Below, piece by piece: positions 53,843-61,708 of a DNA stretch of 64,000 bases (its first letter is position 1; each line of letters begins with the position of its first letter). The DNA lies in contig NZ_JARUBN010000001.1 of assembly GCF_029626265.1 (NCBI RefSeq), positions 2,914,001 through 2,978,000 on the forward strand. Direction: 5' to 3'. The notes below the pieces were generated by a model. It was not told the origin of the DNA. It searched no databases and saw only the letters and a program-made list of their open reading frames with translations. Source of the stretch: Micromonospora sp. WMMD1102 (GTDB lineage Bacteria; Actinomycetota; Actinomycetes; Mycobacteriales; Micromonosporaceae). The position numbers and the translations under genes are program-made.

Positions 53843-54705
53843 CGAACACCCTCGACGTACTGACGTTCAACGTCTGCGGCCTGCCGTCGCGGCTGCGGCC
53901 AGTCGCCGAGCGGGCCGGGCACTTCTGTCGGGAGATCGAGGCGTCGGGTGTCGACGTGGTGAACCTCCAGGAGGTGTGGACCCCGTCGACGTTGGCGGCG
54001 ATCAGGGCCGGGCTGCCGTCGTACCCCTACCTGGCCTGGCGGCGTGGTCTCGCCGGCCAGCCCGCCGGTGGGCTGGTCACCTTCTCCCGCCGCCCGGTCG
54101 GCCCGGTGTCGTACCGGTCCTTCCGGGGCACCCGGCCCGCCAGCGACAGTCTGCGGTTCAGTGCCAAACGGATGCTCAACGGCCTGTTGCAGGGTGTGCT
54201 CACGGTGCCGCTGCCGGGACTGGCGACAGTGGTCAACACGCACCTGAGCGCTAACAAGGACGGCGACTGGTCCGCCGGCAACCGCTACCACCCGTTCCAG
54301 CGGGCGCAGGTCGAGGTGCTGCACCACGCCCGGGAGTCGGCCCGCCGCTCGGTTGGTGCCGGGGCCGGGCCGACCGTGCTGACCGGCGACTTCAACATCG
54401 CCAGTGACAGCCCGCTGTACTCCCGGATCGTCGACGGCGGCGCCTGGCGCGACCCGTTCGCGGCGGACGACCCGGTCACCTTCCACGCCGAGTTCCTGCC
54501 GCCCGGCTTCCCGGCACGCCGGATCGACTACCTGCTGGTCTCCGGGTCGGCGGCGGAGTTCCCGGTCCTGCACACCGGGCGGCTGTTCACCGAGCCGCTG
54601 GCCCTGCCCGACGACGACCGGCTGTACGTCTCCGACCACGTCGCACTGACCGCCCGGATCGCCGTGCCCGACCCGAGTGCCCCGGAATCCCCGTCACCCG
54701 GCTGA
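53839..54705 (+). CDS. Endonuclease/exonuclease/phosphatase-family hydrolase
   Basis: 288 residues from GTG 53839. EEP motifs: TFNVCGLP, VVNLQEVW (metal Glu), TVVNTHLSANKDG, LTGDFNIASDSPLY (Asp and Asn), RRIDYLLVSG, VSDHVALTARI (Asp and His). It resembles the neutral-sphingomyelinase-like branch of the family. No signal peptide. The substrate could be a phosphodiester lipid or nucleic acid. Confidence 0.88.
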   Translation: MTNTLDVLTFNVCGLPSRLRPVAERAGHFCREIEASGVDVVNLQEVWTPSTLAAIRAGLPSYPYLAWRRGLAGQPAGGLVTFSRRPVGPVSYRSFRGTRPASDSLRFSAKRMLNGLLQGVLTVPLPGLATVVNTHLSANKDGDWSAGNRYHPFQRAQVEVLHHARESARRSVGAGAGPTVLTGDFNIASDSPLYSRIVDGGAWRDPFAADDPVTFHAEFLPPGFPARRIDYLLVSGSAAEFPVLHTGRLFTEPLALPDDDRLYVSDHVALTARIAVPDPSAPESPSPG

Positions 54706-54852
54706 ACGGCAGCAGGAAAGCCCCGACGCTGGTGGACGCAGAACGGCAGCGCCGGACGCCGAAGTGGATCGAGTGTCCATGACGGTTCGGTGACGTCAGC
54801 CTGCGACCTCGTGACCACAGCCGCACCGCCGGCTCGGGGATAGGGTGACCGG

Positions 54853-55485
54853 ATGCGGTTGGCAGTCCTCGGGCCACCGGGCTCCGAACGGGAGCAGGTC
54901 GCCGACGCCCTTGCCGCACGGCTCGGCGTACCCGTCGTCAGCCTGGCTGGCATCGTGCAGGCCGAGGTCCGAGCGGACAGCCCGGCCGCGACGCAGGCAC
55001 TGCGGCACATGCGCGTTGGTGAACTCGTCCCGGAGCATGTGCTTCTCGGCATGATTCGCAGCCGGCTCAGCCAACCCGACGTCGCCCCGGGCTTCGTCCT
55101 GGACGGCCTTCCCAACCGCAGCGTCCAAGGGGCGACGCTCGACGCGGTACTGTCCGACCTCGGCGTTGCTGTCGACGGCGTGATCGACCTCGTTCTGGCA
55201 GACGCCGAGGTCCTCCGCCGACTGGCCGGCCGCCGCACCTGTCGCCGCTGCGGCAGGCTGTGGCACACCGAGTTCGCCGCCCCGACCCGCCCGGGTGCCT
55301 GCGACGGCTGCGGCGGCGAACTCTTCCGGCGTGACGACGACAGCCCTGAACGGATCACCACAGGACTGGGCTCCTATCGCCCGGCCTCCGCGGTCGTGCT
55401 CGACCACTACCGGGCACTCGGTAAACTGGTGTCTGTCGATGCGACGCTCACCCCAGCGGAGATCACCGCCAAGGTACTTCCATGA
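54853..55485 (+). CDS. Adenylate-kinase-like protein with degenerate P-loop
   Basis: 210 residues. Overall adenylate-kinase fold and size: GPPGSEREQV in place of the P-loop, GFVLDGLPNRSVQ (normally GFLLDGFPRT), a LID with a Cys4 zinc site (CRRCGRLWH and CDGCGGELF) and RRDDDSPERITTGL (normally R(X)DD(X)xExxxxR). The P-loop lacks the essential GKGT (E-R-E instead), so it is unlikely to be a normal kinase; it may bind nucleotides or have a regulatory role. ATG 54853 is preceded by a modest GGATAGGG context. Confidence 0.8.
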   Translation: MRLAVLGPPGSEREQVADALAARLGVPVVSLAGIVQAEVRADSPAATQALRHMRVGELVPEHVLLGMIRSRLSQPDVAPGFVLDGLPNRSVQGATLDAVLSDLGVAVDGVIDLVLADAEVLRRLAGRRTCRRCGRLWHTEFAAPTRPGACDGCGGELFRRDDDSPERITTGLGSYRPASAVVLDHYRALGKLVSVDATLTPAEITAKVLP

Positions 55486-55579
55486 CCTCGCCAGCGCTGG
55501 GCGATCACGAGGATGCGTGGTGTTTCTACCCCGATGCGCGGACGGGGCGTCGTCACAACGTCGTGTGAGTTTGGACAGA

Positions 55580-55914
55580 TCGGGGTCCTGACCGGGCGCA
55601 CCGCGCCTGGCGTTCGGCGTCCGCGTGCCACCAGCCGGGCGGCTCGGCCCGGTGATCGTCGAGGTCGGCTGGTCGGGATGCAGCCCGAGACGGCGCAGCG
55701 CGGCAGCCTGCACACGGACCTCGATCCAGCCTTGCCAACGACCGCCCGGGCCGATCCCGCAGGCCAGACTCCAACGGATCTCGCGGGCCTCGAAGGGCAT
55801 CCAGTCGATGCCCCGGTCCCGCAGTCAACTGCGCGCGGCGGCCAGCGGCTGAGGACAACCGGAGGTGTTCGGGTAGGCAGCGACGGTGATCCATTCGGCG
55901 TTCACGGCGATCAT
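55580..55914 (-). pseudogene. Unidentified gene remnant with in-frame stop
   Basis: From ATG 55914 the frame reads MIAVNAEWITVAAYPNTSGC-PQPLAAARS, hits TGA at 55825-55827, then continues in the same frame LRDRGIDWMPFEAREIRWSL and GGRWQGWIEVRVQAAALRRLGL before becoming low-complexity. Protein-like sequence on both sides of the stop suggests a nonsense mutation (perhaps CGA to TGA). I do not recognise the family. Alternative: translation starts only at ATG 55800. Confidence 0.4.
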
Positions 55915-55974
55915 CGTGCCCGTTGCCGTCTCGGACCGCAGCTGGATTCTCCCGCCGGCCCGACGACGACCAGG

Positions 55975-56358
55975 TCAGCCGGTGAAGGACTCGGGGCCGA
56001 AACGGCCCCAGGCCACGAAGACGGCCATGCCGAGATAGACCAGATCGGGCAGTACCGTCGCCTTCTCACCACGCCGGAGGCGCATGGTCGCCGCGCCGGC
56101 GAACAACAGTGCCACGCAGGTGGCGGTTATCGGCACCAGGACCGGAGCGATGTCGAGTACGGCGGGCAGGATCAGGCCCGCCACGGCGAGGATTTCGAGT
56201 GTCCCGATGACCCTGAGCGCAGTTGGGCTGAAGTCCAGTACCCATTCCGCGGCGTGACTCGTCGCCGCCATCCGTTCCCTGGGCACGAACATCTTCGAGG
56301 TGCTGATCAGCAGGACCGTGGCCAGGATTCCGGTGACGATCCACAGTGCGAGGTTCAT
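55975..56358 (-). CDS. DoxX-like four-helix membrane protein
   Basis: 127 residues. Four hydrophobic helices (LALWIVTGILATVLLIS, ALRVIGTLEILAVAGLILPAV, LVPITATCVALLFAGAATM, LPDLVYLGMAVFVAWGRFG) and FVPRERMA in the first loop, as in the DoxX_2/DoxX-like family. It follows the SigJ-like gene on the same strand, 139 bp later. In actinomycetes DoxX-like genes are often co-located with SigJ-type factors. Confidence 0.85.
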   Translation of the reverse strand: MNLALWIVTGILATVLLISTSKMFVPRERMAATSHAAEWVLDFSPTALRVIGTLEILAVAGLILPAVLDIAPVLVPITATCVALLFAGAATMRLRRGEKATVLPDLVYLGMAVFVAWGRFGPESFTG

Positions 56359-56497
56359 GGGATTCCTTCGAGGTAGTGGCGGGCGTCCCGGACATCGGGT
56401 CGGTCGCCCGGCGAGGTCACGACAGCGGCGAGGAGGTGTGCGGGCGGCCGGCGGCCGTGGGTGGTGTCGAGCGGCTGGCGGCGTACCCGTGATGGGG

Positions 56498-57439
56498 TTA
56501 GCTGGGCTGGTCGTCCGGCTGCGGCCGGGGGCGGCGCCGGTCGGCGCGTACCAGGGCGGCCAGGTCGCCGACCCGGTCGAGGTGTCCGAGCTTGTCCGGG
56601 TTGACGACGGAGTGGATCGCCCGGATTCGGCCGTCGGCGACGTCGAGCCCGACGACCGCGACCAGCCGGTCCTGGGCGTCGAGCGCCAGCCCGCCCGGCT
56701 GGCCGTTCACCTCGGTGGCCCGGAAGCGCACCCCGAGGCGGGGGAGCGTGGCCATCGCGGCGACCAGGATCCGGGCCACCCGCTCCCGGCCGTCGACCGG
56801 TCGGGTCAGCGCGGGCACCCGGCCGCCGCCGTCGCCGTGCAGCGCGACGTCCTGGGCCAGCAGCGCCTCCAGCGCCGCCAGGTCGCCGGACCGCACGGCG
56901 GCGAAGAAGCGCTGCGCCAACTCCTCCCGCTGCCGGCGGGAGGCGTGGTAGCGCGGCCGGCGCTCCCGGACGTGGCTGCGGGCCCGTGCCACCAGGTGCC
57001 GGGTGGAGTCCACGTCGGTGCCGACGATCTCGGCGACCTCCGGGTACGGGTACTCGAACACCTCGCGCAACAGGAACGCCGCCCGCTGCTGCGGCGAGAG
57101 GCTCTCCAGCAGCACCAGGAACGCCAGCGACAGCGAGTCGGCGGTCTCGGCCTGTTCGGCCGGCGTCGGCCCGGTGACCAGCGGCTCCGGCAGCCACTCG
57201 CCGACGTACCGCTCCCGGCGCACCCGGGCCGACCGCAGCTGGTCGATGGCCAGCCGGGTGACCAGGGTGGTCAGATAGGCCCGGGGTGAGGTGATCGGCT
57301 CCTCCCGGCGCAGCGTCCGGTGCAGCCGCAGGAACGCCTCCTGCACGACGTCCTCGGCCTCGCCGACGCTGCCGAGCATCTGGTAGGCGATGGCAAACGC
57401 CCGGGGACGCAGTTCGCCGTACAGCTCGTCGGTGGACAC
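56498..57439 (-). CDS. ECF sigma factor with C-terminal SnoaL-like domain (SigJ/ECF41-type)
   Basis: 313 residues from GTG 57439 (STDELYGELRPRAFAIAYQMLGS). Region 2: EAEDVVQEAFLRLHRTL; region 4: LSPQQRAAFLLREVFEYPYPEVAEIVGTDVDSTRHLVARARSHV split over helices. The fused NTF2/SnoaL-like domain (residues about 205-300; FFAAVRSGDLAALEALLAQDVALHGDGGGRVPAL) and the terminal VVNPDKL are the hallmarks of ECF41, in which this tail regulates sigma activity instead of a separate anti-sigma factor. One base after the epimerase stop, in one operon. Confidence 0.93.
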   Translation of the reverse strand: MSTDELYGELRPRAFAIAYQMLGSVGEAEDVVQEAFLRLHRTLRREEPITSPRAYLTTLVTRLAIDQLRSARVRRERYVGEWLPEPLVTGPTPAEQAETADSLSLAFLVLLESLSPQQRAAFLLREVFEYPYPEVAEIVGTDVDSTRHLVARARSHVRERRPRYHASRRQREELAQRFFAAVRSGDLAALEALLAQDVALHGDGGGRVPALTRPVDGRERVARILVAAMATLPRLGVRFRATEVNGQPGGLALDAQDRLVAVVGLDVADGRIRAIHSVVNPDKLGHLDRVGDLAALVRADRRRPRPQPDDQPS

Positions 57440-57440
57440 G

Positions 57441-58385
57441 TCAGCCGAGCCCGTCGACGAAGCCGGTACGCCAGGACGGGTACCGCAGCGTCCACCCCAG
57501 GTCGCGTTTGGCTTTTTCGCTGGAGATCCCACGGGCCCGCGTCATCATGTCCACCACGCTCTCGCCGGCCAGCAGCCGGACGAGCCAGGCCGGTAACCGG
57601 CGCGGCGGTCCGGCGCCGAGCGCCCGCGCCAGTTCCGGCAGCCATTCGCGTACCGGTGCGGGATCGTCGTCGGCCACATGGTAGATCCCCGGCCTGCCGC
57701 GTTCGACGGCCGCGACCGTGGCCGAAGCGGCATCGGTGACGTGCACCAGCGACCACACCCCCGCCCCACCGCCGACGATAGGGAACCTCCGCGCGCGGAT
57801 CCGCCGCGCCAGGACCGCGTTCGGCGCAGTGCTGATGTCGGTCCCCGGGCCGTAGAAGCCACCGTAGCGGAGCGCGATGCCCTCGGCCCAGCCGATGCCG
57901 GTCACCGCGGCCTCCAGATGGCGCAGCGCGGCCACTGCCGCCTCGGTGTCGGACGGCGGATTCGGTTCGATCCGGGCGCTCTCGTCGGCGGCCGGCCCGC
58001 CGGTGCGCTCCAACCACATCGCGTTGCTCTGTGCCACGAACCTGCGTGTCCCGGCGGCGCGGGCGGCGGCCAGCAGGTGGTCGGTGGCCTCGGTACGCAG
58101 CCGGTTGGTGGCCGCCACCATCCGCCGCACGTTCCGGAAGTCCATCGGACCGCTCAACGCGGTGAGCTGGTGGACGACCACCTCGGGCTCGGCCTTCGCC
58201 ACCGCTTCGGCCACCGAGTCCGGGTCGAGCGCGTCGACGACAGCCGGTTCGGCGCCGAGCGCGCGCAGTGCGTCGGTCCGGCCGGCCGAGCGGGTCGTGC
58301 CGACGACCTCGTGGCCGCGCGCCACGAGTTGGCCGACGATATGCCTGCCGATCGCGCCGGACGCCCCGGCGAGAAAAATCCTCAT
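57441..58385 (-). CDS. NAD-dependent epimerase/dehydratase (extended SDR)
   Basis: 314 residues from ATG 58385 (GGAGACGTG upstream). Rossmann motif IFLAGASGAIGRHIV, later VVHQLTAL, LRYGGFYGPGTDIS (YxxxK region altered: the catalytic pair is not evident), VHVTDAASATVAA and the C-terminal KRDLGWTLRYPSWRTGF. Probably ECF41 operon member: COE/oxidoreductase genes commonly accompany such sigma factors and can be their targets. Confidence 0.88.
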   Translation of the reverse strand: MRIFLAGASGAIGRHIVGQLVARGHEVVGTTRSAGRTDALRALGAEPAVVDALDPDSVAEAVAKAEPEVVVHQLTALSGPMDFRNVRRMVAATNRLRTEATDHLLAAARAAGTRRFVAQSNAMWLERTGGPAADESARIEPNPPSDTEAAVAALRHLEAAVTGIGWAEGIALRYGGFYGPGTDISTAPNAVLARRIRARRFPIVGGGAGVWSLVHVTDAASATVAAVERGRPGIYHVADDDPAPVREWLPELARALGAGPPRRLPAWLVRLLAGESVVDMMTRARGISSEKAKRDLGWTLRYPSWRTGFVDGLG

Positions 58386-58768
58386 CACGTCTCCGTTCGT
58401 CGCGTGGCACCGACGGCGGCGGTGCTCAGCAACAACAGACGAGACGGCCCGGCACCCCATGACCGGCAGTAACGCAGTTCACACCGCGACCGCGGCATTC
58501 CGCGACGGCGACGCGGCGTTCGGCAGGCTCAGCCGGCGGCCCGGCGGCCCGGCGGCCCGGCGGCCCGGCGGCCCGGCGGCCCGGCGGCCCGGCGGCCCGG
58601 CGGCCCGGCGGCCCGGCGGCCCGGCGGCCCGGCGGCCCGGCGGCCCGGCGGCCCGGCGGCCCGGCGGCCCGGCGGCCCGGCGGCCCGGCGGCCCGGCGGG
58701 ACTTGGCGGCCCGGCGGGATTCGGCGGTGCGGCGGGGTTCGGCGGCGGTGAGCCGGGTAGTCAGGCCC
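58386..58768. other. Divergent intergenic region with 8-bp minisatellite
   Basis: Between the leftward epimerase operon and the rightward FUSC gene. Apart from the array at 58533-58699 there is no gene; frames across the array on both strands are repeats of an 8-residue Pro/Gly/Arg/Ala motif. Confidence 0.7.
58533..58699. repeat. Perfect 8-bp tandem repeat (ccggcggc), about 21 copies
   Basis: Twenty uninterrupted copies of ccggcggc from 58533 to 58692 plus seven bases of a twenty-first; units then degenerate (ggcgggacttggcggcccggcggga). Because 8 is not a multiple of 3, every reading frame encodes the same 8-residue period, keeping frames open on both strands. It ends 70 bp before the FUSC start codon. 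Confidence 0.95.
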
Positions 58769-59950
58769 ATGGGGGTCCTCCGGGCCCTCCGGCGGCATGC
58801 CGCGCCCGCCACCGATGCCGACGGCCGCCGGATCAGTGCCGCGCTGGCAGAGCTGGGCCGCCGGGGGCAGCGCAGCGCTGCTGCCCGGTTGCGCCGGTTG
58901 CGGACCTATCTGGTGCTCGCCGTGCAGGCCGGCCTGGCCGCCGCGCTGGCCTGGCTGATCTCGCACGAACTCCTCCGCACCTCGGAACCGGTCTTCGCCC
59001 CGGTCATCGCGGTGGCGGTGATCGCCACCTCGATCGACCGGCGGCTGCGCCGCAGCGTCGAACTTCTGGTGGGGGTGACCGTCGGGATTGGGGTCGGTGA
59101 CCTGCTGATCGCGGGCACCGGTACGGGGCCCTGGCAGATCGGCGTGATCGTTGCCCTCGCCATCATGGTGGCGATCCTGCTGCGCGGAAGCTCCTCGCTG
59201 ATCACCCAGGCCGGTGGTACGGCGGTGCTGATCGCCTCGCTCACCCCGACGACCCAGGACCTGGAGGTGCCCCGGTTCGTGAACGCCGGGATCGGTGGTG
59301 CGGTGGGCCTGTCGGTCGCCCTGCTGCTGCTTCCGCTCCACCCGCTACGTCTGGTACGACGGCGTGCCAACCCGCTGTTCGAGCTCTTCACCAGCCAGCT
59401 CGCCGCGACCACCCGGGCGCTGCGGAACCGGGACGCGCGGCAGGCCCAGGACGCCCTGCGTGCGCTGACGCAGGACACGCAGCTCCGGCAGCTCCACGAG
59501 GCCCTCCAGGCGGCCCGGGAGGTGGTCACGTACTCGCCGTTCCGGTGGAACCGGCGGGGCACCCTGATCCAGTACGAGGAGGGTGCCGAGCACATGGAGC
59601 GGGCCTTCCGGGACAGCCGGGGGCTGGTCCGCCGGATCGCCAGCCTGATCCGGGACGGTGAGCCGGTGCCGGACGCGCTGCCGGGCGCCGTCGGGCGGCT
59701 CTGCTCGGCGCTCCGGCTGCTGCACCGGGACCTGAGCGCCGGACGGGAACCCGACCGGACCCGGGAGGAGACGCTGTGGGTGGTCACCGAGGCCGCCCGG
59801 GCCACGGAGGCGGGGCTCGGATTCCACGGTACGGCCGCCGTCGCCCAGCTGCGCACGATGGCCCACGACCTGCTCCGGGCCACCGGACTCGACCGCTCGG
59901 ACGCCCGTACGCTGATCCGCCGCACCTTCGCCGCCGCCCGCGCCCGGTAG
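58769..59950 (+). CDS. FUSC/aromatic-acid-exporter-type membrane protein
   Basis: 393 residues from ATG 58769; GTG 58748 in the same frame is an alternative, and neither has a strong ribosome-binding site. Hydrophobic helices at about residues 40-185 (YLVLAVQAGLAAALAWLIS, PVFAPVIAVAVIATSID, LLVGVTVGIGVGDLLI, IGVIVALAIMVAILL, AVGLSVALLLLPL) with RRLRRSVELLVGVTVG, the conserved FUSC loop. The C-terminal ~210 residues are a helical cytoplasmic domain. Probable efflux or regulatory membrane protein. A long tandem repeat occupies its promoter region. Confidence 0.85.
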   Translation: MGVLRALRRHAAPATDADGRRISAALAELGRRGQRSAAARLRRLRTYLVLAVQAGLAAALAWLISHELLRTSEPVFAPVIAVAVIATSIDRRLRRSVELLVGVTVGIGVGDLLIAGTGTGPWQIGVIVALAIMVAILLRGSSSLITQAGGTAVLIASLTPTTQDLEVPRFVNAGIGGAVGLSVALLLLPLHPLRLVRRRANPLFELFTSQLAATTRALRNRDARQAQDALRALTQDTQLRQLHEALQAAREVVTYSPFRWNRRGTLIQYEEGAEHMERAFRDSRGLVRRIASLIRDGEPVPDALPGAVGRLCSALRLLHRDLSAGREPDRTREETLWVVTEAARATEAGLGFHGTAAVAQLRTMAHDLLRATGLDRSDARTLIRRTFAAARAR

Positions 59951-60209
59951 CCGGGTCCAGGGGCATGGCGCCGCCCTGGGCCTCCCGCTCGGCACCGCGA
60001 CGGCGCTCAGCCCTCCGGGGCCGCGCGGGCGGGCGTGCGCCGGACCGGATGACGAGGACGGCAGGTAGCCGGATCGGACCCGTGGGATTGCGCCGAGGGC
60101 GCACAATGGGTGCCGCGGCGGCTACGGGACGGATTCTGCGGTGAAGTCCGGGCCGGACCTGGCGCCGTGGATGCGCACCGCCCGTCAGGGCCCGGCCGGA
60201 GGCGAGTCG

Positions 60210-61043
60210 ATGGAGCAGCAGAAGCGTTTCGCGGTGGATCCGCCGGAGACGAGTGCGAACAGCAGCCCCGGTCCGCAACTGCTCGGCCGGCTCTACCGGC
60301 CGGATCCCCGGGACTGGGACATCCCCCGGCTGCTGGAGATCGCCGAACCCGCCGAGTCGATCCGGCAGATGACCGTGGAGCAGGTGCTCGCCGAGACGCC
60401 GTACTTCTCGGACTGGCGGGCGTACCTGGTCTTCTGGCGGTGGCTGCGGACCCAGCGACAGCCACCGGCGGCACCGGCCGTCGTGCGGGACCGGGCGCCG
60501 GCCTGGGAGTTGACCGTCCAGCTCGACCAGGGGCAGACCGGCCACTGTGTCGGGTTCGGCTGGGCCGGCTGGGTGGACGCGATGCCGGTCGCCGGCACCT
60601 ACCAGAACGCCGACGGTCACGCCCTCTACTACGAGGCGAAGGTGATCGACGGCGAGCCCGGCAAGGAGAACGGCTCGACAGTCCGGTCCGGGGCACTCGC
60701 CGTCCGGGAACGGGGCCGGCTCGCCGCCTTCGCGTTCGCGCAGAGCACGGCCGAGATCGACGAGTGGATAGACAACCAGGGCTCGGTCGTGGTCGGCACC
60801 GCGTGGACCAAGGACATGTTCAATCCGGACGAGGACGGATTCGTCAAGCCGACCGGTAACGCTTCCGGCGGGCACTGCTATCTGATGCTCGACCGGATCG
60901 AGTCCGAGGACGCGTACCTCTTCCAGAACTCCTGGGGTGAGGCGTGGGGCTGGGGTGGCCGGTTCAAGATGAAGCGCGGCGACTTCGCCGGCCTGCTTCA
61001 GGAACAGGGAGAGGCGTGCTGTGCGGTGGAGTTGCCGCACTAG
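60210..61043 (+). CDS. Papain-like C1-family cysteine peptidase
   Basis: 277 residues from ATG 60210 (GGAGGCGAG ahead). Catalytic Cys113 in DQGQTGHCVGFGWAG with oxyanion Gln107 six residues before, His222 in SGGHCYLML, and Asn240 in LFQNSWGEAWGWGG. No signal peptide and no classical propeptide, although the first ~95 residues may be a small pro-region (RLYRPDPRDWDIPRL resembles the strand preceding C1 catalytic domains). Followed after 93 bp by a chagasin-like inhibitor gene on the same strand. Confidence 0.92.
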   Translation: MEQQKRFAVDPPETSANSSPGPQLLGRLYRPDPRDWDIPRLLEIAEPAESIRQMTVEQVLAETPYFSDWRAYLVFWRWLRTQRQPPAAPAVVRDRAPAWELTVQLDQGQTGHCVGFGWAGWVDAMPVAGTYQNADGHALYYEAKVIDGEPGKENGSTVRSGALAVRERGRLAAFAFAQSTAEIDEWIDNQGSVVVGTAWTKDMFNPDEDGFVKPTGNASGGHCYLMLDRIESEDAYLFQNSWGEAWGWGGRFKMKRGDFAGLLQEQGEACCAVELPH

Positions 61044-61076
61044 CGGCGGAGGGCGGCTCGTCCCCCGGACCCCGCG

Positions 61077-61146
61077 AGCGGAGTCCCGTGTGGTCCGGGG
61101 AGCGGAGTCCGGCGTGGCCCGGAAGCGGAGTCTGGCGTGGCCCGGC
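61077..61146 (+). repeat. Three ~23-bp direct repeats duplicating an SD-GTG start region
   Basis: Copies start at 61077, 61101 and 61124: agcggagtcccgtgtggtcc, agcggagtccggcgtggccc and agcggagtctggcgtggccc plus 3-4 more bases each. Each has GGAG followed by GTG; the GTG of the third copy (61137) is the inhibitor's start codon. The others are out of frame. Confidence 0.8.
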
Positions 61147-61493
61147 TTGACCTGACCGAGGCGGACGGCGGCCGGTCGTATCCCGCGGCGCCGGGGGACC
61201 TGGTGGTGGTCCAGCTTCCCGAGACGCCCAGTTCCGGCTACCGGTGGCACCTCGACGGGGTGGATGCCGCGGTCCTCGCCCCGTCCGGCGACTCGTTCCG
61301 GCCGCAGCGCGAGGGGTTGGGCGGCACCGGGACCAGGCAGCTGCGCTTCACCGCGACCGGGGCCGGGCGGACCGGGCTGCGGTTGGTGCTGGTGCGCGGC
61401 TGGACGCCGGGGGAGAACCCGGCGCGTCGGTTCGAGGTAACCGTCCACGTGACCAGGGGCGGGGGTACGGTTGCCGGAGGTACAACTTCCTGA
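61137..61493 (+). CDS. Chagasin/I42-family protease inhibitor
   Basis: 118 residues. The immunoglobulin-like inhibitor fold is recognisable by the three loops: PETPSSGYRWHL (the NPTTGY-type loop at residues about 30-38), GLGGTGTRQLRFTATGAGRTGLRLVLVRGW (central and RPW-type loops, here RGW), and FEVTVHV at the end. No signal peptide. I42 proteins inhibit C1 peptidases, and a C1 peptidase gene lies directly upstream, so the two probably form an enzyme-inhibitor pair. Confidence 0.88.
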   Translation: MARLDLTEADGGRSYPAAPGDLVVVQLPETPSSGYRWHLDGVDAAVLAPSGDSFRPQREGLGGTGTRQLRFTATGAGRTGLRLVLVRGWTPGENPARRFEVTVHVTRGGGTVAGGTTS

Positions 61494-61522
61494 CGGGTCC
61501 CGCACGGGCGATTTCCTGAAAT

Positions 61523-61544
61523 GGAACTGTTCCAATTTGAACAG
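61523..61544. promoter_or_regulatory. Inverted repeats upstream of the DoxX gene
   Basis: GGAACTGTTCC (61523-61533) is a palindrome, overlapping CTGTTC-CAATTT-GAACAG (61527-61544), a second perfect 6-bp-arm repeat, in an AT-richer control region; TTGACA occurs at about 61628 nearer the gene. Candidate site for a dimeric regulator. Confidence 0.45.
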
Positions 61545-61708
61545 CGCGGCGGTGTTCGCCTCGCCTTTCACCTGCCGGCCGTCGTGGACCGGCCGGGAAA
61601 GCGAATAAGGGTTCAACTGATAGCTATTGACAGCATTCAATGTAAATGGTTAACGTTGCCTTGCCGTGGGACCCAACAGTTGTTGCTGTCAGTCGCAAGG
61701 AGTGTCCC

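Noticed and set aside
58533..58699. Possible CRISPR array
   Set aside because: Units are 8 bp, contiguous, with no spacers and no cas genes nearby; it is a minisatellite.
58426..59341. Minus-strand proteins made of repeated Pro/Gly/Arg/Ala
   Set aside because: They are readings of the 8-bp tandem repeat; the period, not selection, keeps the frames open.
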